From a bacterium (lineage in GTDB: Bacteria > Actinomycetota > Acidimicrobiia > Spongiisociales > JAENVV01): DNA of 64,000 nt. The notes below the pieces were generated by a model. The model was not told where the DNA came from and searched no databases. It saw only the letters and a program-made list of their open reading frames with translations. The stretch lies in contig JAHEDI010000016.1 of assembly GCA_024641305.1 (NCBI GenBank), positions 1-64,000 of the forward strand. The letters run 5' to 3'. Position numbers and translations under genes: made by a program. This document shows, in pieces, positions 19,323 through 29,437 of the stretch; position 1 is the first letter of the stretch, and every line of letters begins with the position of its first letter.

Positions 19323-19870
19323 CTCCCACCGAGTTCCTAAGGGTGGTAGTCGATCGCAATCGGCTGGCGTTACTCGGGCGGGCGGCGCTGGGACCCTTCT
19401 CGGTTGCCGACTTCGCGGAGGCAACAGGGGGCGATCGCAAGAAGCTGCTCCTGGCTGCCGCCCGGCTTCGTGAGGCGGGACTGCTCAATGATGATCACTC
19501 ACTCAACGGAGACGTCTTTGATCAGCTCGGTTCCCAACTCCCCGATGAGGAGCGAGCCGCTCCCGAAATCCTGGCCGGAGACTGGTCTGACGACGAAGTT
19601 AAGGTCCTCAATGCCTTTTTCCAGGGCACCCGGTTGATTTCCATCCCGACGAACCGTACAAAACGGCTGGTGGTTCTTGAGCGCCTGGTACAGGCGTTCG
19701 AACCGGGGGTTCGGTATCCGGAGCGTCAGGTATCGTTCATGCTCCAACTCTTCTTTTCGGACTATGCGGCGCTGCGTCGGTATCTGGTTGATGAAGAGTT
19801 ACTCGCCAGGGCCGATGGGGTCTACTGGCGTATTGGCGGCCGGTATCCGGGTCAAACCAGGCCAACTTGA
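19319..19870 (+). CDS. DUF2087 domain protein with N-terminal winged helix
   Basis: 183 residues. Residues 1-65 look like a helix-turn-helix of the ArsR-like kind (FSVADFAEATGGDRKKLLLAAARLREAGLL); residues 85-165 match the DUF2087 domain (RTKRLVVLERLVQAFEPGVRYPERQV, with DYAALRRYLVDEELL). DUF2087 proteins are often annotated as transcription factors. GTG at 19319 overlaps the previous stop by 4 bp, so it is co-translated with the acyltransferase pair and may regulate it. Confidence 0.75.
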   Translation: MTPTEFLRVVVDRNRLALLGRAALGPFSVADFAEATGGDRKKLLLAAARLREAGLLNDDHSLNGDVFDQLGSQLPDEERAAPEILAGDWSDDEVKVLNAFFQGTRLISIPTNRTKRLVVLERLVQAFEPGVRYPERQVSFMLQLFFSDYAALRRYLVDEELLARADGVYWRIGGRYPGQTRPT

Positions 19871-19879
19871 GCATCCGGC

Positions 19880-19885
19880 TATCCT
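19880..19885 (+). promoter_or_regulatory. Predicted -10 of the PIG-L gene (leaderless)
   Basis: TATCCT, then GGCAGCC, then ATG at 19893. There is no ribosome site, consistent with a leaderless mRNA starting at the ATG. Confidence 0.5.
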
Positions 19886-19892
19886 GGCAGCC

Positions 19893-20738
19893 ATGCCTGG
19901 ACTAATGGCGTTTCACGCCCATCCCGATGACGAGACCACTTCAACCGGCGGCACGTTGGCCCGGTACACCGACCGGGGCGAAGAGGTCGTTGTTGTCACG
20001 GCAACCGACGGCGCCGAAGGTGAAATTCATAATTACGAGAACCCGGACGACCTCAAGCCGCGGCTCGTCGAGATGCGCGCCGAGGAGCTTGCCAATGCCT
20101 TGAAGATTCTCGGGGTTCAGAATCACGAGTTCCTCGGATACCGCGACTCGGGAATGATGGGTACTGAACCCAACGGAGACGAGCGCTGTTTTTGGCAGGC
20201 AGATTTTATGGAGGCAACCGGTCGGCTCATCAAGCTCATCCGAAAGTACCAGCCCGAAGTTCTGGTGATTTACGACCCGTTTGGGGGTTATGGACATCCT
20301 GATCACATCCAGGTCCACAGAATCGGCCTGGCCGCGTACTGGGGCGCCTCGGATTTGGGACGGTTTCCATTAGCCGACGGCGAGCAATTGTGGCGACCAT
20401 CCAAGGTGTATTGGTCGGCGTGGCCCCGCACGAGGGTGGCCGGGTTTGCCCTCGCCAGGCTCGAGGCCGGGCTGATCAACGAAGACGAATATGAACAACA
20501 GCGCCACGGTGGCACACCTGATGAGATGATCGACGCTTGGATCGACGTCAAGGATCAGTTTGGTCGCAAAGAGGACGCCTGGAGAGCGCACAGAACTCAG
20601 ATTCCCGAGGATTGGTTCTTCTTTCAAGTACCGGCCGATATTCGCCCAACGGTATTCGGGTTGGAGTCTTTTGTTCGGATCTTTTCAGATGTCGATGTGG
20701 CGAGTCCCGAAAACGACCTCTTCAACGGACTTCGCTAA
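19893..20738 (+). CDS. PIG-L family deacetylase (MshB/Mca-like)
   Basis: 281 residues. The zinc site is formed by AHPDDE (residues 9-14) and GHPDHIQVHR (near residue 133), the family hallmark. It resembles MshB and Mca, which act in mycothiol biosynthesis and in cleavage of mycothiol S-conjugates; I cannot choose between them. A mycoredoxin elsewhere in the window supports mycothiol in this organism. The start at 19893 fits both the family N terminus (MPGLMAFHAHPDDE) and the leaderless promoter. Confidence 0.85.
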   Translation: MPGLMAFHAHPDDETTSTGGTLARYTDRGEEVVVVTATDGAEGEIHNYENPDDLKPRLVEMRAEELANALKILGVQNHEFLGYRDSGMMGTEPNGDERCFWQADFMEATGRLIKLIRKYQPEVLVIYDPFGGYGHPDHIQVHRIGLAAYWGASDLGRFPLADGEQLWRPSKVYWSAWPRTRVAGFALARLEAGLINEDEYEQQRHGGTPDEMIDAWIDVKDQFGRKEDAWRAHRTQIPEDWFFFQVPADIRPTVFGLESFVRIFSDVDVASPENDLFNGLR

Positions 20739-20745
20739 ACGATCG

Positions 20746-21564
20746 ATGACCGCGGTGGAACGCTGGCGCAGTCAGCTTGAGGGGTGGGCAGTCCCTCACG
20801 AACTGCTCGACGCTGTCCCCTGGAACCCCTACGAGTGGCCGGCCGAGCTGTTCGCCCGCCGTGATGCGGTGGTGTCCGATCCGAAGATGACCGAGCGGCA
20901 TACGAACGCGGTAATCAGCCAACTGCGACCCATGTCCCTGATTGATATCGGGGCAGGAGCCGGTGGTAGCTGTCTCGATCTAGCGGCCGCGGGGATACGG
21001 GTTACCGCGGTAGAACCCGACGCAGGTATGGCCGCGCAGTTGAGATCGAGGTCTGTGGATCGGAACCTTCGTGTTGGTGTCGTGGAGATGGCATGGCCAG
21101 CAGCGGCTGATGCTGTTGGTGCTGCCGATGTCGTCACAAGTTCACATGTCATTTACAACGTTCCAGACCCTGGCCCGTTTCTTGCAGCGATGCACGCTGC
21201 CGCCGGGATCGCGGTGGTCATTCAAGAATTTGAGACGCACCCATGGGTACACCTTCGACCGTATTACATGAAACTCCATCAGCTGGAACGGCCCATGGGG
21301 CCGACTGTCGCTGATCTTGTGGCCGTGATCGAGGAGACTCTCGGGGTGAACCCGACGGTTGAACGATGGTACGGCGGCCCGCCGATGTGGTTTGTCGATC
21401 GCGACGAATTGCTGGACTTTTATGGCCGCCGGCTGGTTGTACCTGTCGATCGTCGGGATGACCTCGAGGCAACGCTCGGTCCCTCCATTGTCGAACTCGG
21501 CGCTGGCCGGGTTCAGCTCGAGGAACGCCAAAAGTCAATGGCGACGATTTGGTGGCGGGTCTAA
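20746..21564 (+). CDS. SAM-dependent methyltransferase (class I)
   Basis: 272 residues. The SAM site is LIDIGAGAGGSCLDLAAAG, followed by VTAVEPD (acidic loop) and ADVVTSSHVIYNVPDPGPFL. The substrate is unknown. The ATG at 20746 is 7 bp after the PIG-L stop, so the two are probably co-transcribed. An alternative in-frame ATG inside the PIG-L gene would add about 20 residues. Confidence 0.8.
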   Translation: MTAVERWRSQLEGWAVPHELLDAVPWNPYEWPAELFARRDAVVSDPKMTERHTNAVISQLRPMSLIDIGAGAGGSCLDLAAAGIRVTAVEPDAGMAAQLRSRSVDRNLRVGVVEMAWPAAADAVGAADVVTSSHVIYNVPDPGPFLAAMHAAAGIAVVIQEFETHPWVHLRPYYMKLHQLERPMGPTVADLVAVIEETLGVNPTVERWYGGPPMWFVDRDELLDFYGRRLVVPVDRRDDLEATLGPSIVELGAGRVQLEERQKSMATIWWRV

Positions 21565-21567
21565 AGA

Positions 21568-22794
21568 CTATTCGACGGTAGCGGGCGCGGGTATTTCGCC
21601 GGCCGCCACACCTTTGAACAACACGACCGTAGTAGCTCCCGCGATAAGTGCTACGACTCCGGCGCCGGCAAAGACGCCGCGGACCCCGATCACGGCCGCG
21701 GTCAATCCCGCCAAGGCCATGGAAGTGACGCTGGCGGCGGTCAAGACCGTACCCAAAGCAGCGCCAATCCGGCCGCGGACCGCGTCGGTGGTAGATGACT
21801 GAATGAGCGTCGATACTGATGCCTGGAGAGGAGTCACGAACCAACCCGCGCCGAACAGCGCCAACGTGAGGTGCCACATGTTGTCGGCAAGCGCCAACGA
21901 AGCCACCACCAGGCCGATGCCGGCCAGGCAGAGAGTTACGACTTTGGTGGGCGCTAACCGGGCGGCCAACGCGGTCAAGAGCGCGCCAGCCATGACCATC
22001 GCGACTACTTGGGCGCCTTCGATCAATCCAAACCATGACTCGGAGAGTTGCAGGTCGTCGACGACAAACGGGACCAGGAGCACGTTGACCGCGCCGAGGC
22101 CGAGCATGACCACGCCTCCGCCAACCATGACGCCGATCAGTGTTCTCGATGCCGCCAATGCTTGGAAACCTTCCAACATGTCGTGCCACACTTTCGACGG
22201 CTCGGCGTGATCCTTCTTGGCTCGGCCGTCGGTGCGGATTGCACCCTCGAAGAAGGCAGATCCGATGAAGGTGATGGCATCGATCGCGAAGATCGGCCAG
22301 AGCATGGTCGAAGCTCCCGCATAGACGCCCGCCACCAGGGTCCCAAGTAGCCCGAATACCACTCGGCTTGTCTCCATGAGAGAGTTCCCAGCGAGCAGTT
22401 CGTCCCCGGGAATCAGCCTGGGAATCATCGCTCCCTTGGCAGGATTGAAGAATGCACCGACCATCGACTGCGCGAACGCAACGGTGTAGAGAAGCCATAT
22501 CTTGTCGGGTGAATCGACAAAAACGAATCCTAGGACCAGCATGCCCCGAATCCCGTCTGACACCACCATGACCGTCTTTCGATTCCATCGGTCCACATAT
22601 GCGCCGGCGACCATCCCGAAGAGAAGCTGCGGGAGCGCGACGGCGATCGCTGTACCGGCGACAGACGTAACCGAGCCAGTGAGCCGCTGGGTGACGATGA
22701 GCAGGGTAAGACTCGTGAGAGCATCACCCCAGTTCGAGGCGGCTTGTCCAATAAAGAGAAGGCGAAAGTCTCGCAGCCGTAGAAGTTTCATCAC
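21568..22794 (-). CDS. MFS transporter (multidrug/siderophore exporter-like)
   Basis: 408 residues with 12 predicted helices. The N terminus (LLRLRDFRLLFIGQAASNWGDALTSL) and the loop AGAYVDRWNRKTVMVVSD are typical of the EntS/tetracycline-like exporter group. The substrate cannot be inferred. It is convergent with the methyltransferase (3-bp gap). A decayed gene lies just upstream on the same strand. Confidence 0.85.
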   Translation of the reverse strand: MMKLLRLRDFRLLFIGQAASNWGDALTSLTLLIVTQRLTGSVTSVAGTAIAVALPQLLFGMVAGAYVDRWNRKTVMVVSDGIRGMLVLGFVFVDSPDKIWLLYTVAFAQSMVGAFFNPAKGAMIPRLIPGDELLAGNSLMETSRVVFGLLGTLVAGVYAGASTMLWPIFAIDAITFIGSAFFEGAIRTDGRAKKDHAEPSKVWHDMLEGFQALAASRTLIGVMVGGGVVMLGLGAVNVLLVPFVVDDLQLSESWFGLIEGAQVVAMVMAGALLTALAARLAPTKVVTLCLAGIGLVVASLALADNMWHLTLALFGAGWFVTPLQASVSTLIQSSTTDAVRGRIGAALGTVLTAASVTSMALAGLTAAVIGVRGVFAGAGVVALIAGATTVVLFKGVAAGEIPAPATVE

Positions 22795-22815
22795 ATGGTC
22801 CTCGAGCTCGGGGAA

Positions 22816-23238
22816 TCAACGCCAGCGCACCGGCGCCAAGGTCGTGGTCCGGGTCGGCGTCGTCGTACTTTTGAAATAGCGCATCAGGTCACCGTTCAGT
22901 TCGTCGAGGCGTTCGTCGGTGAGACGCCTGTTGCGCTGGCCGATGCTGACCGTTCGGTGCTGGTCGGTCTGGAGCAGGCTGAATGCGCCATCAGTCAGCG
23001 AGCAGACAACGTCTGCCCGTGTCTCGCCGAGTAGAGCTCCGATGATGGCCTCGGTTTATTCCCGATGTCCTGGCGACTTGAGGAAGCTGGGCAAGGGCTG
23101 GAACGTCCTGGCTGCCACCTGATACACCTTCTCGGGTATGGCGCGGCCTTGGCGAGTCTCGACGTCTTCGATCCAGAAGACCTTCTCGGGTTGGTTCGAT
23201 CATTATTCGCCTTGAGAGGGCTGGTTCAGACCGACCAT
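22816..23238 (-). pseudogene. Decayed small gene upstream of the MFS exporter
   Basis: On the minus strand one frame starts with an ATG ending at 23238 after a good ribosome site (AAAAGGA), and runs to a TGA at 22816-22818, 141 codons. It is broken by TAA-TGA at 23200-23205 and TAA at 23056-23058. Between the stops the frame keeps strong GC at third positions and protein-like text (PEKVFWIEDVETRQGRAIPE; RNRRLTDERLDELNGDLMRY), as expected of a recently inactivated gene. I do not recognise the family. Sequencing errors in the assembly are the alternative. Confidence 0.4.
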
Positions 23239-23341
23239 ATATTCAATCCTTTTGAATTGTTGGAATACTGTGACTTATTTTTCTCGCGCGATCTTGGTGA
23301 TTGGTGAACAGCTCCCTCGTCGCACTAGCCTCGTCGTCTTC
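23239..23341. other. AT-rich non-coding segment
   Basis: About 23235-23290 is markedly AT-rich compared with its surroundings (for example TTCAATCCTTTTGAATTGTT). It holds the promoter area of the decayed gene and the region before the ABC-F gene. It may mark an old insertion. Confidence 0.4.
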
Positions 23342-24940
<1,599 letters not shown>

Positions 24941-24964
24941 CCATGCCACCCAAATCGGCCACGC

Positions 24965-25468
24965 TCAGGCAGTGAACCGGTCGAACCAAGCCTGGCAGGC
25001 GACCGCGAAGGGCTCCGCCTCTTTCTCGAGCGCCATCACCAGTTCAGCGGTGGTGGTGCGAGCCTTATCGATCATCCAGGGCGGGTAGCCATACAGTTTC
25101 TGGTGTTCGATGAATTCGTCTTCGTCGTCGATGTACACGTCGCCCCCGGCCGTTCGGACAACATCAAGATCCAGGTCGATCATCTCGATCCGGTCGCCGT
25201 TGATTTTGGGCGGGGTGATGATGTCGAGGAAGTGGGTGATCCGATGATCTCCGTTGAATACGAGAGACCACCAGGCGCCGGGGACCGAGCAAAAAACCCA
25301 TGGGTGGCTCGTAATGGTGATCGGGCCTAACCCTTTTTGTTGTTCAGAGCCCGGCTCGCATCCCAACCAGCTGCCGTGCTCGTCCTCACCAAGTACGAGC
25401 AGGTTTTCATGGCGCCAATGGGGAACGTCGGGGTACTTGAAGAACTGCAAGCTCATCCGGTCGACCAT
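24965..25468 (-). CDS. DUF402 domain protein
   Basis: 167 residues of the DUF402/FomD-like fold. The metal-binding core is visible in IDLDLDVVRTAGGDVYIDDE, followed by EFIEHQKLYGYPPWMIDKAR. Members include nucleoside diphosphate phosphatases and FomD-type hydrolases, but the substrate here is not known. The ATG at 25468 is 6 nt from a TAAGTT -10, so I prefer it over the ATG four codons later. Confidence 0.8.
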   Translation of the reverse strand: MVDRMSLQFFKYPDVPHWRHENLLVLGEDEHGSWLGCEPGSEQQKGLGPITITSHPWVFCSVPGAWWSLVFNGDHRITHFLDIITPPKINGDRIEMIDLDLDVVRTAGGDVYIDDEDEFIEHQKLYGYPPWMIDKARTTTAELVMALEKEAEPFAVACQAWFDRFTA

Positions 25469-25473
25469 TCGGG

Positions 25474-25480
25474 TAACTTA
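25474..25480. promoter_or_regulatory. Symmetric -10 element serving two divergent leaderless genes
   Basis: TAACTTA reads TAACTT on plus and TAAGTT on minus. On plus, 7 nt separate it from the GTG at 25487; on minus, 6 nt separate it from the ATG at 25468. Neither gene has a ribosome site. Both transcripts would begin at or next to their start codons from one shared element. Confidence 0.6.
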
Positions 25481-25486
25481 GCTGGC

Positions 25487-26185
25487 GTGGATGTGGAAGG
25501 TCTCGTTTCGTTCGTGGACTCTGAGTTGTCGGGTTTGGCCGACGCCGAACGCGCCAGCCAGATGGCCGCCTACATGAAGACCGACATGCCTTTCTATGGG
25601 GTCGGTTCGGCCGCGCTCAAGGTGGTTCTGAGAGAGGCGAAGCAGCTCTTCCCAGTCGAGACGCCGGACGATTATGAGGTAGCCGTTCTGGGCCTGTGGA
25701 ACCAGCCCCAGCGTGAGATGAAATACCTGGCCCTGGGGTATGCCACCGAACACACGAAGTTTGTGGCGGTCGAGTGGATCGATCTCTACGAGCGATTGAT
25801 CGTTGAGGGAGGATGGTGGGACCTGGTCGACAAGCTGGCGATCCACGCGGTCGGCCGGGCTCTTTTGAAACAACGCCCCGAAGTCACTCCGATCGTGCGA
25901 TCGTGGATTGATTGTGAAGATATGTGGCTACGAAGAAGCGCCATCATCTGCCAGGTTCGCCACAAGCTTGAGACGGACGAGGCGTTGCTGTTCGACCACT
26001 GTCTGGCCCGCCTGCCCGAGAAGGAGTTTTTCATTCGCAAGGCTATCGGCTGGGCCCTCCGTGACTACTCCTGGTTCAATGCCGAGTCGGTGCGCCGATT
26101 CCTACTTGACCATCGACACGAGATGTCCGGATTGACATACCGGGAGGGTGCCAAGCGTATCCCTGACATGCCTGCGTACCGATGA
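25487..26185 (+). CDS. DNA alkylation repair protein (AlkD-like HEAT repeats)
   Basis: About 232 residues of alpha-helical repeats. Key segments are MKTDMPFYGVGSAALKVVLRE near residue 30, QREMKYLALGY, GGWWDLVDKLAIHAVG and LRRSAIICQVRH, then FIRKAIGWALRDYSW; the WWD...D and WALR...Y patterns are those of AlkD-type N3/N7-alkylpurine glycosylases. The GTG start at 25487 is chosen from the shared leaderless promoter; earlier in-frame starts overlap the divergent DUF402 gene. It is coupled to a NUDIX gene by an ATGA overlap. Confidence 0.85.
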   Translation: MDVEGLVSFVDSELSGLADAERASQMAAYMKTDMPFYGVGSAALKVVLREAKQLFPVETPDDYEVAVLGLWNQPQREMKYLALGYATEHTKFVAVEWIDLYERLIVEGGWWDLVDKLAIHAVGRALLKQRPEVTPIVRSWIDCEDMWLRRSAIICQVRHKLETDEALLFDHCLARLPEKEFFIRKAIGWALRDYSWFNAESVRRFLLDHRHEMSGLTYREGAKRIPDMPAYR

Positions 26186-26643
26186 AACAGAGTGCCGGGA
26201 TCCTGGCGTACCGGTGGCGGGAGGGCGATCTGGAGATGTTGATCGCCCACCCCGGGGGTCCGTTCTGGGCACACCGTGATAATGGGGTGTGGACCATCCC
26301 GAAAGGCGAGCCGGAGGACGGCGAGGCTCCACTGGTGGCGGCCAAACGGGAATTCGCCGAGGAGCTCGGCGTTCGCTGCCCCGAGGGTCCGTTCCTCGAA
26401 CTTGGCTCGATCACTCAGAAGTCCGGCAAGGTCGTGACGGCCTGGGCCGTCGAAACCGAGCTTGATCCCGAGGCAGTGATGTCCAACACCTTTGCCATGG
26501 AGTGGCCGCCAAGATCGGGTCAGCAGGCAGAATTTCCTGAGATCGATCGGGTCGAATGGGCCAGCCCGGCCCTGGCCAAGGCCAAATTGAATCCTGCCCA
26601 AACCGAGCTGGTTGACCGACTACTCAGGCTGGTCAGACACTAG
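26182..26643 (+). CDS. NUDIX hydrolase
   Basis: 153 residues. The Nudix box is complete: Gly42, Glu48, then REFAEELG at 56-63. Family members cleave nucleoside diphosphates linked to another group. The PKGEPEDGE form and C-terminal WASPALAKAKLNPAQ resemble the diadenosine polyphosphate/8-oxo-dGTP groups, but the substrate is not certain. The ATG overlaps the stop of the AlkD-like gene, suggesting a joint role in handling damaged nucleotides and bases. Confidence 0.88.
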   Translation: MKQSAGILAYRWREGDLEMLIAHPGGPFWAHRDNGVWTIPKGEPEDGEAPLVAAKREFAEELGVRCPEGPFLELGSITQKSGKVVTAWAVETELDPEAVMSNTFAMEWPPRSGQQAEFPEIDRVEWASPALAKAKLNPAQTELVDRLLRLVRH

Positions 26644-26662
26644 GTCGATCGGATTGGCCGCC

Positions 26663-27256
26663 TCAGACGCGTAAGGAAGCTGGCAGGCGAAAGCTGCCGT
26701 CCGGTTCCGGGGGGAAGTCCACTACACCGACAACGGCGTCTTTCGGCAACGGACCATAAATGTGAGGATATTCGATACCGGCGCCGTAGCTGTCTTCGAA
26801 CAGAATGTGGTCAGGAACTCGGTCCGCCTCGATGTCAAGGACGACGAGACCCGACTGCCCGGCGTAGAGCGTATTGGCAGGACCCAGGACCGTCCGACGG
26901 GTCGAGCAGTGGATGAACCCTTCCTCGTGCAACGAATCAGGAACGTATTGATCGCCGACCGCCGCCCACCCGGCGCTTGACATGATGTGGAGTAGCCCCT
27001 CTTGGGCGGCGCGCAGTCGGGCAGTCGACTCCTCCAGGGCCGCCGCTCGGATATCGGTCGGGACCTCGTTCCAGTGCAGGTGAAGTTCCGCCCCGAGCAG
27101 CGCATACAACATGACTTTGGACACGGTGCCCGCCTGCACGCATCGCACGTAGGAACGCACCGGACCCAATTCGTCGAGCTGCGCCTCGGTCGTGATGCCG
27201 GCCATTGACAGAAGTTGTGCGGACTTCGGGCCAAGGTTGGGGAGCCCGGCCACCAT
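26663..27256 (-). CDS. Fusion protein: TfoX C-terminal domain plus DUF952
   Basis: 197 residues in two parts. Residues 1-80 (GLPNLGPKSAQLLSMAGI, then ELGPVRSYVRC and HLHWNEVP) match the TfoX_C helix-hairpin-helix-like domain. Residues 85-195 (LHIMSSAGWAAV, PDSLHEEGFIHCSTRRTVLG, GIEYPHIYGPLP) match DUF952, whose GFIHCST motif looks like an active site. I know these domains mainly as separate proteins. The gene lies 3 bp after an antibiotic biosynthesis monooxygenase-type gene on the same strand. Confidence 0.75.
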   Translation of the reverse strand: MVAGLPNLGPKSAQLLSMAGITTEAQLDELGPVRSYVRCVQAGTVSKVMLYALLGAELHLHWNEVPTDIRAAALEESTARLRAAQEGLLHIMSSAGWAAVGDQYVPDSLHEEGFIHCSTRRTVLGPANTLYAGQSGLVVLDIEADRVPDHILFEDSYGAGIEYPHIYGPLPKDAVVGVVDFPPEPDGSFRLPASLRV

Positions 27257-27259
27257 GTT

Positions 27260-27562
27260 CTACTCTTTATTTGCGAGTGGCGTTACCCGGAAGACCTCGG
27301 GAGGCGCCGCGCCGAATTCCCGCACCTTGCCGCGAGCTTCGGTCATGCGGGGTCCGCGAGCATGGACCGATAAGGCATCCTCGTCGTCGTAGACCTCGTA
27401 GAACCAGAAGGTCGTTGGGTCGTTGTCCTGTCGATGGGCGGCATATACCCGCAGGCCGGGCTCTTCTTCGGAAGCTGCGACGAGGCTCGTCAGGGCTTCG
27501 GCCATTTCTTCCCCAGATCCGGGTTTGGCGATGATTCTTGCGATCAGGACGATGTCAGACAT
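27260..27562 (-). CDS. Antibiotic biosynthesis monooxygenase (ABM) domain protein
   Basis: About 100 residues of one ABM ferredoxin-like fold (ARIIAKPGSGEEMAEALTSL; GLRVYAAHRQ; FWFYEVYDDEDAL). Such proteins are small dimeric enzymes acting on quinol-like substrates or heme. The ATG at 27562 is 7 nt from TAGGAT on the minus strand, a leaderless layout; an ATG nine codons further up is possible. It heads a two-gene unit with the TfoX_C-DUF952 fusion. Confidence 0.75.
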   Translation of the reverse strand: MSDIVLIARIIAKPGSGEEMAEALTSLVAASEEEPGLRVYAAHRQDNDPTTFWFYEVYDDEDALSVHARGPRMTEARGKVREFGAAPPEVFRVTPLANKE

Positions 27563-27658
27563 GGGGACCATCCTATCGCAGGGTCGCACGGTTTAACCCG
27601 CCGCCTTTCGGGAGCGACTACCCTTTACTGCTTGCCGTTGTACAGGAGCTAGAACACC

Positions 27659-28375
27659 ATGCCAACCCCCCACATTTCTGCTGAAAAGGGCGCTTTCGCA
27701 GAGGCCGTTCTACTACCGGGCGATCCGCTCCGTGCCCAGTACATTGCCGAGAACTTTCTTGAAGATGCCGTGCAGGTCAATGCCGTGCGGAACATGCTCG
27801 GTTTTACAGGGACCTACAACGGGGTTCCGGTCTCAGTGATGGGGACCGGTATGGGCATCCCATCGGCATCGATTTATGCGACCGAACTGATCAAGGACTA
27901 CGACGTCAAACGCCTGGTTCGGGTTGGCAGTTGCGGGGCCATATCGACCAGGGTCAACATCCGTGACATTGTCATCGCCATCGGAGCTTGCACCGATTCG
28001 GCCGTAAACCGTGCCCGATATGGAGGCTGGGATTTTGCAGCCACGGCTGATTTTGAGCTCGCCAGGGCGGCGGTCGATGCGGCTGAGGCAGCTGGCAAAA
28101 CGGCCCATGTTGGCAATGTTCACTCGGCTGATTTGTTTTACAACCCGACGTCCCATGTGTGGGATACGCTTGAGAACATGAACGTAATGGCGGTTGAGAT
28201 GGAGGCCGCCGGCCTCTATGGCGTGGCAGCCGAGTATGGTGCCAGAGCTCTCACGATCGCAACGGTCTCAGACCACATACGCACCGGTGAAGCCACGACG
28301 AGTGAAGAACGCCAGTCGACTTTTGGTGACATGATCAGCGTCGCCCTCGATGCCCTCAGTCGAGATCGAGGGTAG
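27659..28375 (+). CDS. deoD: Purine-nucleoside phosphorylase, DeoD type
   Basis: 238 residues, the hexameric trimeric-dimer class. The N terminus ([21 protein letters not shown]), the phosphate-binding VRVGSCGAI, and the [12 protein letters not shown] ribose/base motif are all present. It phosphorolyses purine (deoxy)nucleosides to base and sugar-1-phosphate in salvage. A CAGGAGC ribosome site lies before the ATG. Confidence 0.95.
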   Translation: MPTPHISAEKGAFAEAVLLPGDPLRAQYIAENFLEDAVQVNAVRNMLGFTGTYNGVPVSVMGTGMGIPSASIYATELIKDYDVKRLVRVGSCGAISTRVNIRDIVIAIGACTDSAVNRARYGGWDFAATADFELARAAVDAAEAAGKTAHVGNVHSADLFYNPTSHVWDTLENMNVMAVEMEAAGLYGVAAEYGARALTIATVSDHIRTGEATTSEERQSTFGDMISVALDALSRDRG

Positions 28376-28385
28376 AAGCCCATAC

Positions 28386-28409
28386 GGGGACGGACCGTGG
28401 TCCGTCCCC
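28386..28409. terminator. Perfect 10-bp hairpin between deoD and korB (bidirectional)
   Basis: GGGGACGGAC and GTCCGTCCCC flank a CGTG loop. It sits between the convergent ends of deoD and korB. There is no clear T-run, but the stem is strong and well placed to end both transcripts. Confidence 0.7.
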
Positions 28410-28429
28410 TTCAGGTGCCGTAGATCGGT

Positions 28430-29437
28430 CTACTTAACTGTCCAGGTTCCCAAGGACCGGATCAGGTCGTCGATGTTTCCGTCACCTTTGGTGGCCTTCG
28501 CCCGGGCAAGCTGAGCGCTGACTCCGTCGTCATACGTGGGACGAGAATCGTCGCTGCGAAGGATGCCCAACGGGGTAGGTCCGGTCGGAGAGTGACTGAG
28601 ACGGCTCAGGGCGAACGCCATGGTCATGTTGGTCTGATCGTGGACCAGGATGGCCGTTTCATCCACCGACGCAGCATCGACGATCGTCGCTTCTCCGTTG
28701 TGGAAGATGACTGCCTTTTCCATGTCCTGACCGAAACGAATCGGCTTGCCATGTTCAAGATAGATGCGGTTGCTATCGCGGTCTTCTTTGCCGGTCAAGG
28801 CGATGAATGCCTTGTCATTGAAGACGTTGCAGTTCTGGTAGATCTCGACAAACGCCGATCCCTTGTGAGCGTAGGCGGCCTCCAGGATCTCGACGGTGTG
28901 CTTGGTGTCCATGTCAAGGGTGCGGGCTGCAAACGTCGCTTCGGCCCCCAACGCCAAGGACATCGGGTTGAACGGGTAGTCGATCGAGCCCATCGGTGAA
29001 GACTTGGTCCTCTTCCCTACTTCCGACGTTGGTGAGTATTGGCCCTTGGTCAGACCATAGATCTGGTTATTGAACATGAGGATCTTGATGTTCACGTTGC
29101 GACGGAGCGCATGAATCAAATGGTTACCACCGATGGACATCATGTCGCCATCCCCACCGACCACCCACACCGATAGATCGGGGCGGGCCGTGGCCAGACC
29201 GGTAGCCACGGCGGGTGCCCGACCGTGGATTGAATGCATGCCATACGTCGACATGTAGTAGGGGAACCGGGCGGCGCACCCAATACCCGAGATGAACACC
29301 GCGTTCTCTTTGACGATGCCGGAGGCGGCCATGAATTTCTGAACCGAGGCGAGGATCGTGTAGTCGCCGCAGCCCGGGCACCACCGGACCTCTTGATCCG
29401 ACTGGAAGTCGCCCCGGGTGTATTCGATCGTCGTCAT
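28430..29437 (-). CDS. korB: 2-oxoacid:ferredoxin oxidoreductase beta subunit
   Basis: 335 residues, the TPP-binding half of an enzyme that oxidatively decarboxylates 2-oxoacids, most likely 2-oxoglutarate, passing electrons to ferredoxin. CPGCGD (Cys20 and Cys23) helps bind an iron-sulfur cluster, and the TPP site is GGDGDMMSIGGNHLIHALRR followed by FNNQIYGLTKGQ. It follows korA with no gap. In actinobacteria KorAB replaces or backs up the 2-oxoglutarate dehydrogenase of the TCA cycle. Confidence 0.93.
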   Translation of the reverse strand: MTTIEYTRGDFQSDQEVRWCPGCGDYTILASVQKFMAASGIVKENAVFISGIGCAARFPYYMSTYGMHSIHGRAPAVATGLATARPDLSVWVVGGDGDMMSIGGNHLIHALRRNVNIKILMFNNQIYGLTKGQYSPTSEVGKRTKSSPMGSIDYPFNPMSLALGAEATFAARTLDMDTKHTVEILEAAYAHKGSAFVEIYQNCNVFNDKAFIALTGKEDRDSNRIYLEHGKPIRFGQDMEKAVIFHNGEATIVDAASVDETAILVHDQTNMTMAFALSRLSHSPTGPTPLGILRSDDSRPTYDDGVSAQLARAKATKGDGNIDDLIRSLGTWTVK

